Of a stretch of DNA of 64,000 bases, positions 26,273 through 33,060 are shown piece after piece (the stretch's first letter is position 1; every line of letters begins with the position of its first letter). A program made the translations under genes and the position numbers. This DNA is from JAGOLU01 sp037138475. GTDB lineage: Bacteria > Patescibacteriota > Microgenomatia > UBA1406 > GWC2-37-13. The notes under the pieces were generated by a model. It was given only the letters and a program-made list of their open reading frames with translations, searched no databases and was not told the origin of the DNA. The stretch spans positions 1-64,000 of the forward strand of contig JBAXII010000006.1 of the NCBI GenBank assembly GCA_037138475.1, read 5' to 3'.

Positions 26273-26345
26273 GCCGCTTTAGCTCAGTTGGTAGAGCGCC
26301 AATTTTGTAAATTGGATGTCGTCAGTTCAAATCTGACAAGCGGCT
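26273..26345 (+). tRNA. tRNA-Thr (anticodon TGT)
   Basis: Acceptor GCCGCTT/AAGCGGC, anticodon stem CCAAT/ATTGG with loop TTTGTAA, T-arm GTCAG-TTCAAAT-CTGAC. A TAAAAT box at 26260-26265 places the start of transcription at the tRNA 5' end. Confidence 0.95.
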
Positions 26346-26447
26346 CAGTCGATAGCTTATAACGAATAACGTATAGTGTATAACGGAAACTAACTGCATC
26401 AAATTTTTAATTGCAGATTGTAAATTGAAAATTGAAGCGCAGCGACA

Positions 26448-26521
26448 GGCCTCATAGCTCAATTGGATAGAGCAACTCCCTTCTAAGGAGTAGGTTGACC
26501 GTTCGATTCGGTCTGAGGTCA
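26448..26521 (+). tRNA. tRNA-Arg (anticodon TCT)
   Basis: Acceptor GGCCTCA/TGAGGTC, anticodon stem ACTCC/GGAGT with loop CTTCTAA, T-arm GACCG-TTCGATT-CGGTC. 74 bases, CCA not encoded. A second copy of its 3' end follows at once. Confidence 0.95.
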
Positions 26522-26524
26522 CAC

Positions 26525-26590
26525 GTTGACCGTTCCCCTCCTGCTACTCTGACGAGTAGCATGGCGGGCAAAGATTCGGTCTGAGGTCAC
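26525..26590 (+). repeat. Second copy of tRNA-Arg 3' end, split by a hairpin
   Basis: GTTGACCGTTC (26525-26535) and GATTCGGTCTGAGGTCAC (26573-26590) repeat the T-arm and acceptor of the tRNA at 26494-26522. A 37-base insert divides them in the T-loop; it contains the hairpin TGCTACTC-TGAC-GAGTAGCA flanked by CCCTCC/GGCGGG. Confidence 0.93.
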
Positions 26591-26613
26591 AAAGGCACTC
26601 TCGTTTCACTTTT

Positions 26614-27060
26614 ATGACATCCAAATCTCCCACCATTGCGGTAATCGTGACACTTCTCATAGTGCACGATGGAAAGGTGCTCCTTGCAAAGCGTACTCCT
26701 ATCGAGACACGAGCGCCAGAAGATCTAGGAAAGATGTGGCACTTACCTGGGGGGACGCTCGATTTTGGAGAGCATCCTGAGCAGGCTGCTGTGCGTGAGG
26801 CAAAAGAAGAGATTGGTCTCGAAGTACGTCTACACCGGCTCATGGGTGTTACGACGCGCACTAAGAAATCACACATGTGGCATGGGGTCATACTCACCTA
26901 TCTCTGTACTTTGATGAATCCACACGAAGAACCAGTACTAAAGTCCGATGAAATCCAAGCGTATTCGTGGCTGAATTATGAAGATCTTGATGATGCAAAG
27001 CTACTCCCGGGTATCAGAGATCAGATCGACCTCTACTTTAAGCCCCAACTGCGGAGCTGA
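26614..27060 (+). CDS. Nudix hydrolase
   Basis: A 148-residue Nudix protein. The Nudix box is complete: GTLDFGEHPEQAAVREAKEEIGLE (about residues 49-72) with the REAKEE metal-binding core. These enzymes hydrolyse nucleoside diphosphates linked to another group, removing damaged or excess nucleotides. Substrate unknown. It is followed after 29 bases by a gene with two Nudix domains. Confidence 0.9.
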   Translation: MTSKSPTIAVIVTLLIVHDGKVLLAKRTPIETRAPEDLGKMWHLPGGTLDFGEHPEQAAVREAKEEIGLEVRLHRLMGVTTRTKKSHMWHGVILTYLCTLMNPHEEPVLKSDEIQAYSWLNYEDLDDAKLLPGIRDQIDLYFKPQLRS

Positions 27061-27077
27061 TACGCACGGTCTAAGTG

Positions 27078-27083
27078 TATACT
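27078..27083 (+). promoter_or_regulatory. Leaderless -10 box for the double Nudix gene
   Basis: TATACT followed by six bases and the ATG at 27090. It rules out the in-frame GTG at 27075. Confidence 0.6.
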
Positions 27084-27089
27084 TTCCTT

Positions 27090-27917
27090 ATGGCAACGAA
27101 TCCCTCACAATCCATACACGTGATCGCGCAGATTGTCCTCTTTCGTGAGGGCAAGTTTCTGCTGACGAAGCGCAAAGTAGAACACGATGATCATCCAAAG
27201 TGGGATGGATACTGGCAAATCCCTACAGGCACTGTAAACTTCGGAGAGGATATCAAAGAAGCGGTGATCAGAGAGGCACAGGAGGAACTAGGGATTGACG
27301 TCACTCTTGAGCGCACATTGGCAGTCACACAGAAAGTAGACTACGACGAAGGATGGCATGGAGTATTTATGGCATTTTTATGTAAGCAGGTCGATGAGTC
27401 GCAACCAATCACGATCAATCATGAAGCCTATGAGTATGGGTGGTATACCCCAGATCAGATCACTCAGCTCAAAGTCATCCCCTCTACTGTTGACACGTTA
27501 AAGCTTGTCATAAAGTACTATCGTCTGTATGAGCTCGGGGTACTCGGAGTCATCGAACACAACGGGAAATACCTCATGACCAAGATATTTGAACCACACA
27601 ATCAAACAACTCATGGTAAATGGGGTTTTATAGCAGGTATGTCTGAGCCGTACGAGACACTTGCTCAAACGCTCAAGCGTGAGGCTCGGGAGGAAGTATC
27701 ACTCGATATCGAAATCGTTCGGATGATCCCCCATGTAAAGGAAGAAGGGAATTTCAAACTGTTTTGCTTCCTCGCGAAGCTTACCGACCCGACACAAAAA
27801 GTAGTAATCAATAATGAGGCCAGCGACTGGGGATGGTTTACGTATGACGATGCATCGAAGCTCGAGCTGTTTGGGGATACGAAGCTGCTTCTGGATTTGC
27901 TGGAGAAGAAGAGCTAG
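27090..27917 (+). CDS. Two-domain Nudix hydrolase
   Basis: A 275-residue fusion of two Nudix domains. The first box, GTVNFGEDIKEAVIREAQEELGID (around residue 46), fits the consensus fully. The second, GMSEPYETLAQTLKREAREEVSLD (around residue 183), keeps the REAREE core but has Ser in place of the usual Gly after EE. The domains probably arose by duplication; the second may have altered specificity. Start at 27090 from the leaderless -10 box. Confidence 0.88.
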   Translation: MATNPSQSIHVIAQIVLFREGKFLLTKRKVEHDDHPKWDGYWQIPTGTVNFGEDIKEAVIREAQEELGIDVTLERTLAVTQKVDYDEGWHGVFMAFLCKQVDESQPITINHEAYEYGWYTPDQITQLKVIPSTVDTLKLVIKYYRLYELGVLGVIEHNGKYLMTKIFEPHNQTTHGKWGFIAGMSEPYETLAQTLKREAREEVSLDIEIVRMIPHVKEEGNFKLFCFLAKLTDPTQKVVINNEASDWGWFTYDDASKLELFGDTKLLLDLLEKKS

Positions 27918-27931
27918 AGTAGTGCTACTTG

Positions 27932-28013
27932 TGCCCGGAAGAGGATTTGAACCTCCAAGGATTGCTCCACACGCCCCTCAAGCGTGCGCGTCTGCCAATT
28001 TCGCCATCCGGGC
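27932..28013 (-). tRNA. tRNA-Leu (anticodon GAG)
   Basis: Minus strand. Acceptor GCCCGGA/TCCGGGC, anticodon stem CACGC/GCGTG with loop TTGAGGG, long variable arm, T-arm GAGG-TTCAAAT-CCTC. The GIY-YIG reading frame enters its 5' half and ends in the anticodon loop. Confidence 0.94.
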
Positions 28014-28247
28014 TAACTCCATTTTTAAAAAAGTACGTCCTGCTCCACCCTTTAAATATTTCTCATTTGCTCTTGCTTCTATTCGAGTTCCACAGGATCT
28101 GGAGTATACCAGTTTCCAAGGCCCTTTGCCTGCGGTAAAAGTATGTTTTCTGGTATTGTGACGCTTAATGCGCTCGACAATATCCTTCGTCATGCCAATA
28201 TACAACATGCCATTGGGATTTTCGAGAACATACACAAACCACTTCAT
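27978..28247 (-). CDS. GIY-YIG nuclease superfamily protein overlapping tRNA-Leu
   Basis: An 89-residue single-domain GIY-YIG protein: KWFVYVLENPNGMLYIGMTKDIVERIKRH carries the two catalytic tyrosines and the Arg, EARANEKYLKGG the later Glu. The last residues, ARMAKLADAHA, are encoded by the 5' half of tRNA-Leu(GAG), and the TGA stop lies in the anticodon loop. The gene and an upstream hairpin array (28266-28394) are enclosed by a 15-base copy of the tRNA 5' end (27999-28013 and 28395-28409). This suggests insertion into the tRNA gene followed by its reconstruction, as with homing-type elements. Mobility is inferred. Confidence 0.85.
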   Translation of the reverse strand: MKWFVYVLENPNGMLYIGMTKDIVERIKRHNTRKHTFTAGKGPWKLVYSRSCGTRIEARANEKYLKGGAGRTFLKMELARMAKLADAHA

Positions 28248-28409
28248 GATTCAAGAAATAATTGTGCGCGTCCCGCAGGGCGGGATAAATCCCTCAAAGC
28301 GGGATAAATCCTGCACTCTCGGGATGAATCCCTCAAAGCGGGATGAATCCGCCAACTTGCCCCGCCATGCGGTGGCTTGCCCCGCTCTGCGGGGTTTCGC
28401 CATCCGGGC
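28014..28409 (-). mobile_element. Candidate tRNA-Leu-associated GIY-YIG element
   Basis: A 396-base segment bounded by the repeat TTTCGCCATCCGGGC (27999-28013 and 28395-28409), the 5' end of tRNA-Leu in reverse. It contains the GIY-YIG gene and the hairpin array. Family not previously known to me as a mobile class. Confidence 0.5.
28266..28394. repeat. Tandem GC-rich hairpin array upstream of GIY-YIG
   Basis: Two copies of a unit of about 38 bases (GGGATAAATCCCTCAAAGCG type, second copy GGGATGAATCCCTC), then CCCCGCC/GGTGG and CCCCGC-TCT-GCGGGG hairpins. The spacing is too short and regular for CRISPR. Confidence 0.8.
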
Positions 28410-28451
28410 ATACATGCTCAATATCAGCTTCAATCAAGGAACAAAATTATA

Positions 28452-29828
28452 TCACCTCTTTCTACTTATGGTGTATCGATATGGGTAGTAGAGCATGGCA
28501 GCAGGCAAGTCTCGAGCAAATCTCTTTTGAAAGTCTACCATATACTTTTTTTGCAGTGCGGCTTCGCTCGTTGCACGAAAATCCTCGAGTAGTTTGTCGA
28601 CCTTTTGGCTTTCATATTCAGATATATTTCCTTTGCCCTTTTGAGAAGAGTGCCACACATAGTACTGATTTGGTTCGGAGGGGATGTTCCAGAGCCCGAT
28701 AAGCAACTTAAACTTGCCTCCTCGTGCCAAACCGGTCAAGTCAAGCGTAGCCTCGCCACCTGCTCCCTTGATGATGTCCTTGACAGCGTTTGCGACTGGC
28801 AAAAAGTCTACAGAGGTATTGATAGTAAATGTTGCCTCAGAAGAAGCCTCTTTGAAGTAGCGCTTCAAGATAGCTCCATACACATCAGGGTTCTCAGGGA
28901 TATGGGTAAGTGTTTTGTCATAGAAAGTCGAATATGGCGAGAGGGGTGATACGGCCAAATTCCCGAGCTTTAGAAGCTCCTCTGAGGGAATGCTGCCATA
29001 CATGGCTTCGCGTAGGTCACGATCTTTTAATAAGGGATTTGAGGTGTTAAAAAAGAGCGCAACTACTTGTGAGTACACGCTATCCTTGGTAGTGGTAGTA
29101 TTTGGCCACGCAGAAAAGTTTTTGTATGCTGACTCGTTTGACGTCACAAACTCATCGATCTCGTGTAACTTAAATGCTGTAATCAGATCGGACTCGTTTT
29201 TGTATACGCGATAATGCAGGTTGGGTTTGCCATGCTCGACTGGTACGAGCTCAATCTCGTTCCATGTATCATTGGTCCTCTTCTTTCGTGCAGAGGTGAC
29301 CACATATTCCCCTCCGATGGCTCGAATTGGATAGTGTGCTATGAGAGGCTTTGTCAGGTAGTCATAAAAATGAGCAAATGGTTTATCGAGTATGAAAACT
29401 AGTTTCATTGGATCGGAGGTGTCAAGCTTTACATCCTTGAGATTAAAGGGAACGGTGGATGAGGTGAATGGCGTCTTGTCGCTGTAGAACAGTCTTGGCT
29501 TGAGCACCAATGTGTAGCGTGTAAACTCATCATTATGAGACCAAGAGTCGATTATCTTGCTCGCATAGCTCCCATCTGGATTTTGATAGAGCAGGGATGT
29601 AGTGACTTTTGAGACCACTTCAGGAGGCAAAGTTGAGGTATTGGCTGCTCCCGTGATGCCTATAGTTACTACAGGATTTGCAAGGCTGGAAAGGATGATA
29701 TTTGCAAAAAAGAGATAGGCACTCACGCAACCAATCGTAATCACAAACGAAGAGACTAAAAACCATACATGCTTTCTCACATATGCAGTGACCATCCAGT
29801 AGCTAAAACGCAGCTTTTTCCAAAACAT
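28452..29828 (-). CDS. Membrane-anchored family 5 solute-binding protein
   Basis: A 458-residue protein with one N-terminal transmembrane helix (residues of about 24-46) instead of a lipobox, then a DppA/OppA-like binding fold: VTIGITGAANTSTLPPEVV, SLLYQNPDGSYASKIIDSW, and FTRYTLVLKPRLFYSDKTPFT are typical early blocks; ALFFNTSNPLLKDRDLREAMYGSI is the conserved 'fN....p..d..vR.Ai' block. It probably binds peptides or other small solutes. No ABC permease or ATPase lies nearby. Start has TACAAT (minus, 29836-29841) seven bases upstream. Confidence 0.82.
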   Translation of the reverse strand: MFWKKLRFSYWMVTAYVRKHVWFLVSSFVITIGCVSAYLFFANIILSSLANPVVTIGITGAANTSTLPPEVVSKVTTSLLYQNPDGSYASKIIDSWSHNDEFTRYTLVLKPRLFYSDKTPFTSSTVPFNLKDVKLDTSDPMKLVFILDKPFAHFYDYLTKPLIAHYPIRAIGGEYVVTSARKKRTNDTWNEIELVPVEHGKPNLHYRVYKNESDLITAFKLHEIDEFVTSNESAYKNFSAWPNTTTTKDSVYSQVVALFFNTSNPLLKDRDLREAMYGSIPSEELLKLGNLAVSPLSPYSTFYDKTLTHIPENPDVYGAILKRYFKEASSEATFTINTSVDFLPVANAVKDIIKGAGGEATLDLTGLARGGKFKLLIGLWNIPSEPNQYYVWHSSQKGKGNISEYESQKVDKLLEDFRATSEAALQKKYMVDFQKRFARDLPAAMLYYPYRYTISRKR

Positions 29829-29874
29829 ATGTAGTATTGTACTGTAAATGGAAGTCTATTTATACCAAGGAGCG

Positions 29875-30096
29875 TCACTTTCTCATGATGATCGAAGCTA
29901 TGGAGATGGCAAGAAAGATGAATATGAGGAGTGCGGTAAATCGCATCACAACCTTCTCTACTCCGCGACGAGTCTGGAATGTCTCTCCACCTCCACCCCA
30001 TGCACTGCCGAGTCCAGCCCCCCGACCTTGCAAGAGGATAAATACGACGATGAGAACGCTGACCACGATGTTTGCAATCAAAAGGGTATTGTTCAT
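29875..30096 (-). CDS. secG: Preprotein translocase subunit SecG
   Basis: A 73-residue protein with two transmembrane helices and the family loop between them: LLQGRGAGLGSAWGGGGETFQTRRG (residues of about 22-46), the conserved Q..k..GLga.fGG motif. It aids SecYEG-dependent export. TACAAT (minus, 30109-30114) lies 12 bases upstream of the start, so its leader is about five bases. Confidence 0.93.
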   Translation of the reverse strand: MNNTLLIANIVVSVLIVVFILLQGRGAGLGSAWGGGGETFQTRRGVEKVVMRFTALLIFIFLAISIASIIMRK

Positions 30097-30120
30097 AGAG
30101 TTTGAAGTATTGTAATCTAT

Positions 30121-30151
30121 ATGCGGCAGATGCGCAACGCATCTGCCGCAT
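30121..30151. terminator. Perfect 14-bp hairpin between permease and secG
   Basis: ATGCGGCAGATGCG, three-base loop, CGCATCTGCCGCAT. It lies just after the permease gene on the minus strand and just before the secG promoter. No T-run follows on either strand, so it may be a pause or processing hairpin rather than a standard terminator. Confidence 0.6.
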
Positions 30152-30166
30152 TGGAGCGCTGTTTAC

Positions 30167-31957
30167 TTAGTAGATGATACGTACTCCGCCCAAATCCTCA
30201 TAACTAAATTCATGAAAGTGATGCACTGAGCCTACCAGAATACGATTTGTGGGAACGTGGAACTTCTTTACAGCTGCCTGTACTGCTTCAGGTCCAAACT
30301 TCATTTCAAAGGTCTCAAGTGACACATCAAGGTGCTGGTACACTCCTGACTCTTTGAGGATGGGCAGTGCTTCACTCAAGAGTCTACCTGACTCCTTGTC
30401 GTATGCAGTGTCACTATCACAGTGTATGAGAACCACGCGTCTCCCTACTTCGTTGCGTGCGATATACTTGAGGATTTCAAAAAGACGCTGACGATTATGA
30501 ACAAACACGACTATCTTGAGTCGGATGATCGAGTCAAACATGTGCTTCGTCCGCGACTTTAATATCCCTGACTTTTGAGATACACGATATATAAACTCGA
30601 GGAGGTAGTCTTGAAATATCATGCCAAAGACGACGGTGATGGTAGGGATAAAGTAGATCATAAAGTAGTACACGTACTCCTGATTTATGACCATGTTACC
30701 CACCATTCCCATCCCAGCCGCAAGGAGTGCGATTACCACATACTTGATAGGTGAACTGTAAGTGCGCTCAAGGAGGCTGCGCTCACGCTTGAGGATAAGA
30801 TTGCCAAAAGCAAAGAGTGTCATGACACCCAAAAATGCAATCGTGTAGACTCCCGCGAGGCTCAACATATTACCATGAGTGATCAGCAGAATGGAGCTAC
30901 AAAGTAGGAAAAATGAGATGACCGTGATAGGAAAGGATCCCTTGCTATTCTTTTTTGTCAATATATTTGGCAGACAACCATCAAGAGCCATGCGCTGGAT
31001 GAGTCCTCCTACACCGACATATGCGGTAAGCACAGCGCCTGATAGCACTAAAAGTGCATCTATAGCGATGATGTCACGCATGATAACTGGCCCCCACTCA
31101 GACATCAAATCACCACCCAAGGTAAAACTCACATCTGCAAGCATAAAGTCACTTGCTCCCTTGATCGCTGATATACTGAGTGTGTTGAGCGCGACAAGTG
31201 CGATCAGCGGGTTAAAAATGATGACCCCAAGCCACATATTTCGCAGTGTCTTGCGAAATACCCCCGGCTCTTGCTCCTCTACGAAGTTTGCGGATGATTC
31301 AAATCCAGATATACCAAGAAGTGATGCTGAAAATCCGAGATAGAGTGTCCAAAGGAGACCCTTATTGGTAAATACTATACTCTTTGTTGCCTCATAGTTT
31401 GCCCAGAATTGTGAGGTGCCGTGCACGAGCCAATGCTCGATACCAAATACGAGAATGAGAACAAGGGTAAAAATATGAAACAAAAATATTCCAAGAGCTA
31501 CCTTTGCCGAGTCTTTTAATCCACCGATAACGAGTGCTGCAAATCCTCCCAAGAGCACAATGGCGACAAGTGTCGTATCAAAATGTCCTGTATGCTCCTC
31601 AAATGCACGTGCAAAGTACTCTACGCCGACTTTGGCTGAGAGACAGGCAGTCGCTACATAGGAAAGTATAGTCATAACACCTGCGATAGCGGCTATTGGT
31701 TTGCTGGTGCCATTGAGCAGACAGTTGTACGCACCGCCGTTTATGGGCAGCGCTTCCACGACCTCCGTATACACATGTCTAAAAAACCATAAAGACACTC
31801 CAACGAGGAGCAAGACTAGAGGTGCATATACTCCTGCAAATATAGAGGCGATACCTGCGGTATACAGACATGAGCTCAGGATGTCGTTGCCACAAATAGC
31901 TGTCGCATAGAGCTCGTTCAACTTGTGATGAGTTTTATGGCCATGTGTGTCTGACAT
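30167..31957 (-). CDS. APC-superfamily amino acid permease
   Basis: A 596-residue transporter of the amino acid-polyamine-organocation superfamily. Twelve hydrophobic helices follow the start; LYATAICGNDILSSCLYTAGIAS (TM1) and ALPINGGAYNCLLNGTSKP (TM2-3 loop, consensus P.sGG.Y....) are typical. The C-terminal 150 residues are a soluble domain (RLKIVVFVHNRQRLFEIL... VVLIHCDSDTAYDKESG) with a universal-stress-like look. Substrate unknown, though uptake of amino acids fits an auxotrophic host. Confidence 0.85.
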   Translation of the reverse strand: MSDTHGHKTHHKLNELYATAICGNDILSSCLYTAGIASIFAGVYAPLVLLLVGVSLWFFRHVYTEVVEALPINGGAYNCLLNGTSKPIAAIAGVMTILSYVATACLSAKVGVEYFARAFEEHTGHFDTTLVAIVLLGGFAALVIGGLKDSAKVALGIFLFHIFTLVLILVFGIEHWLVHGTSQFWANYEATKSIVFTNKGLLWTLYLGFSASLLGISGFESSANFVEEQEPGVFRKTLRNMWLGVIIFNPLIALVALNTLSISAIKGASDFMLADVSFTLGGDLMSEWGPVIMRDIIAIDALLVLSGAVLTAYVGVGGLIQRMALDGCLPNILTKKNSKGSFPITVISFFLLCSSILLITHGNMLSLAGVYTIAFLGVMTLFAFGNLILKRERSLLERTYSSPIKYVVIALLAAGMGMVGNMVINQEYVYYFMIYFIPTITVVFGMIFQDYLLEFIYRVSQKSGILKSRTKHMFDSIIRLKIVVFVHNRQRLFEILKYIARNEVGRRVVLIHCDSDTAYDKESGRLLSEALPILKESGVYQHLDVSLETFEMKFGPEAVQAAVKKFHVPTNRILVGSVHHFHEFSYEDLGGVRIIY

Positions 31958-32044
31958 ATGAGTAGGAATGTAAAAATGATGAATTTGTCAAAGTCGCAGC
32001 ATACCATATATCTCTCATGTGGATATACAGCAGATTGCAGTACA

Positions 32045-32605
32045 TCACGCATCCTTTGCAATATCACTCTCGATGAGCTCACGAAGATAAGCTGATTTTG
32101 GTACTTTATGACGCTTGGAGATTCTGTCGAGATAGTGTGCATGTCGTGGAGGGATGAAAAAGGTAAACTTCACATCGTGGTTCTGTTCCACAAATCCCAA
32201 GAAGTCTACGATCGTGCGGGCAAATGTGTCTTTGGTATAGGTGCTGGTCACTACGTTTTCATTCTCGTGTGAGCTGAAGAGCGAGGGAGGATCAACATCT
32301 GGTGAATGGAGTATCAATACGGGCTTGTTTATCTGCAGCGCCATGCCGATCTCGTACCCGACACTGACTGAAGGATGGGATGTCTCAGCGATGACACAGT
32401 CTGAGTTCTCTATCCACATCTCCACTTTCTTTTGGAACTCAAGCTTTTGCTTCGGGGTAGATTTGCGGATCGTGTCCTCGGTCGTCTGGAGTATGTGATC
32501 AGCGATCACGGTATGACCGTGCGAGATCAGATACTCGATGATTCTGAGGTAGTTTGAACCGTGAGATTTCTTGCCGGAAAGCGATCCGGTAAAGTAGATG
32601 TGCAT
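32045..32605 (-). CDS. Nucleoside 2-deoxyribosyltransferase-like protein with ribbon-helix-helix tail
   Basis: A 186-residue protein. Residues 1-130 resemble the nucleoside 2-deoxyribosyltransferase/DUF4062-type fold: MHIYFTGSLSGK start, SDCVIAETSHPSVSVGYEIGMALQINKPVLIL with the acidic and SxGxExG elements. The last 45 residues (VKFTFFIPPRHAHYLDRISKRHKVPKSAYLRELIESD) look like a ribbon-helix-helix DNA-binding or dimerisation motif. The fusion hints at a regulator or nucleotide-sensing role. Start is fixed by TACAAT (minus, 32612-32617) six bases upstream. Confidence 0.7.
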   Translation of the reverse strand: MHIYFTGSLSGKKSHGSNYLRIIEYLISHGHTVIADHILQTTEDTIRKSTPKQKLEFQKKVEMWIENSDCVIAETSHPSVSVGYEIGMALQINKPVLILHSPDVDPPSLFSSHENENVVTSTYTKDTFARTIVDFLGFVEQNHDVKFTFFIPPRHAHYLDRISKRHKVPKSAYLRELIESDIAKDA

Positions 32606-32659
32606 GGAGGTATTGTACCAAAAAACTATAGGTACTAATCGTGATTTGTATCTGCTCTG

Positions 32660-33060
32660 CTACTTTACCTCATTTACTGCTATTTCCATCACATTTTCTA
32701 GTGTCATATTATGTGGTGGGCAGAAGATCGAAGCTGGATAGTTTCTCACGTATGGTTTGGGTTCAAATGCATATATGCGAGTTCGCAATAGCACTGCCTT
32801 CTGGCCAGCGGGAACTGGCACAGATATTGCTGAATTTTCATCATCCTTGAAACAGGTTATGACAATGCCATCACCCCCTTGTGGTATAGAAGCCAGAGCT
32901 AAAGGTGGTATATTGGAAATTGCAGTTCTATCAACTATCACTCCGTCTGGTTTTTGCTCAGCAGGAGTAAATGCAATCCAAGGAATGCTGTTCCACCAAC
33001 CATAACGGTTGCAAGTTTACTAAGTGCTGTTCTTAAATAGACTTCTTTTGATTTACTCAT
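32660..33060 (-). pseudogene. Gene downstream of uvrC, apparently split by a frameshift
   Basis: The ATG at 33060 overlaps the uvrC stop as ATGA and begins MSKSKEVYLRTALSKLA, but this frame stops at 32938. The following frame, without a good start codon of its own, stays open from about 33030 to 32660 and encodes YGWWNSIPWIAFTPAEQKPDG and then a 93-residue stretch beginning at a GTG at 32941. A -1 shift near 33025 would join both into one protein of about 130 residues. It may be a real mutation, programmed shifting or a sequencing error. No family recognised. Confidence 0.55.

Noticed and set aside
28266..28394. CRISPR-like tandem repeats
   Set aside because: Only two units, no unique spacers and no cas genes; each unit is a self-pairing palindrome.
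32757..33005. 82-codon frame on the plus strand
   Set aside because: Antisense to the split gene after uvrC; no promoter or family features.
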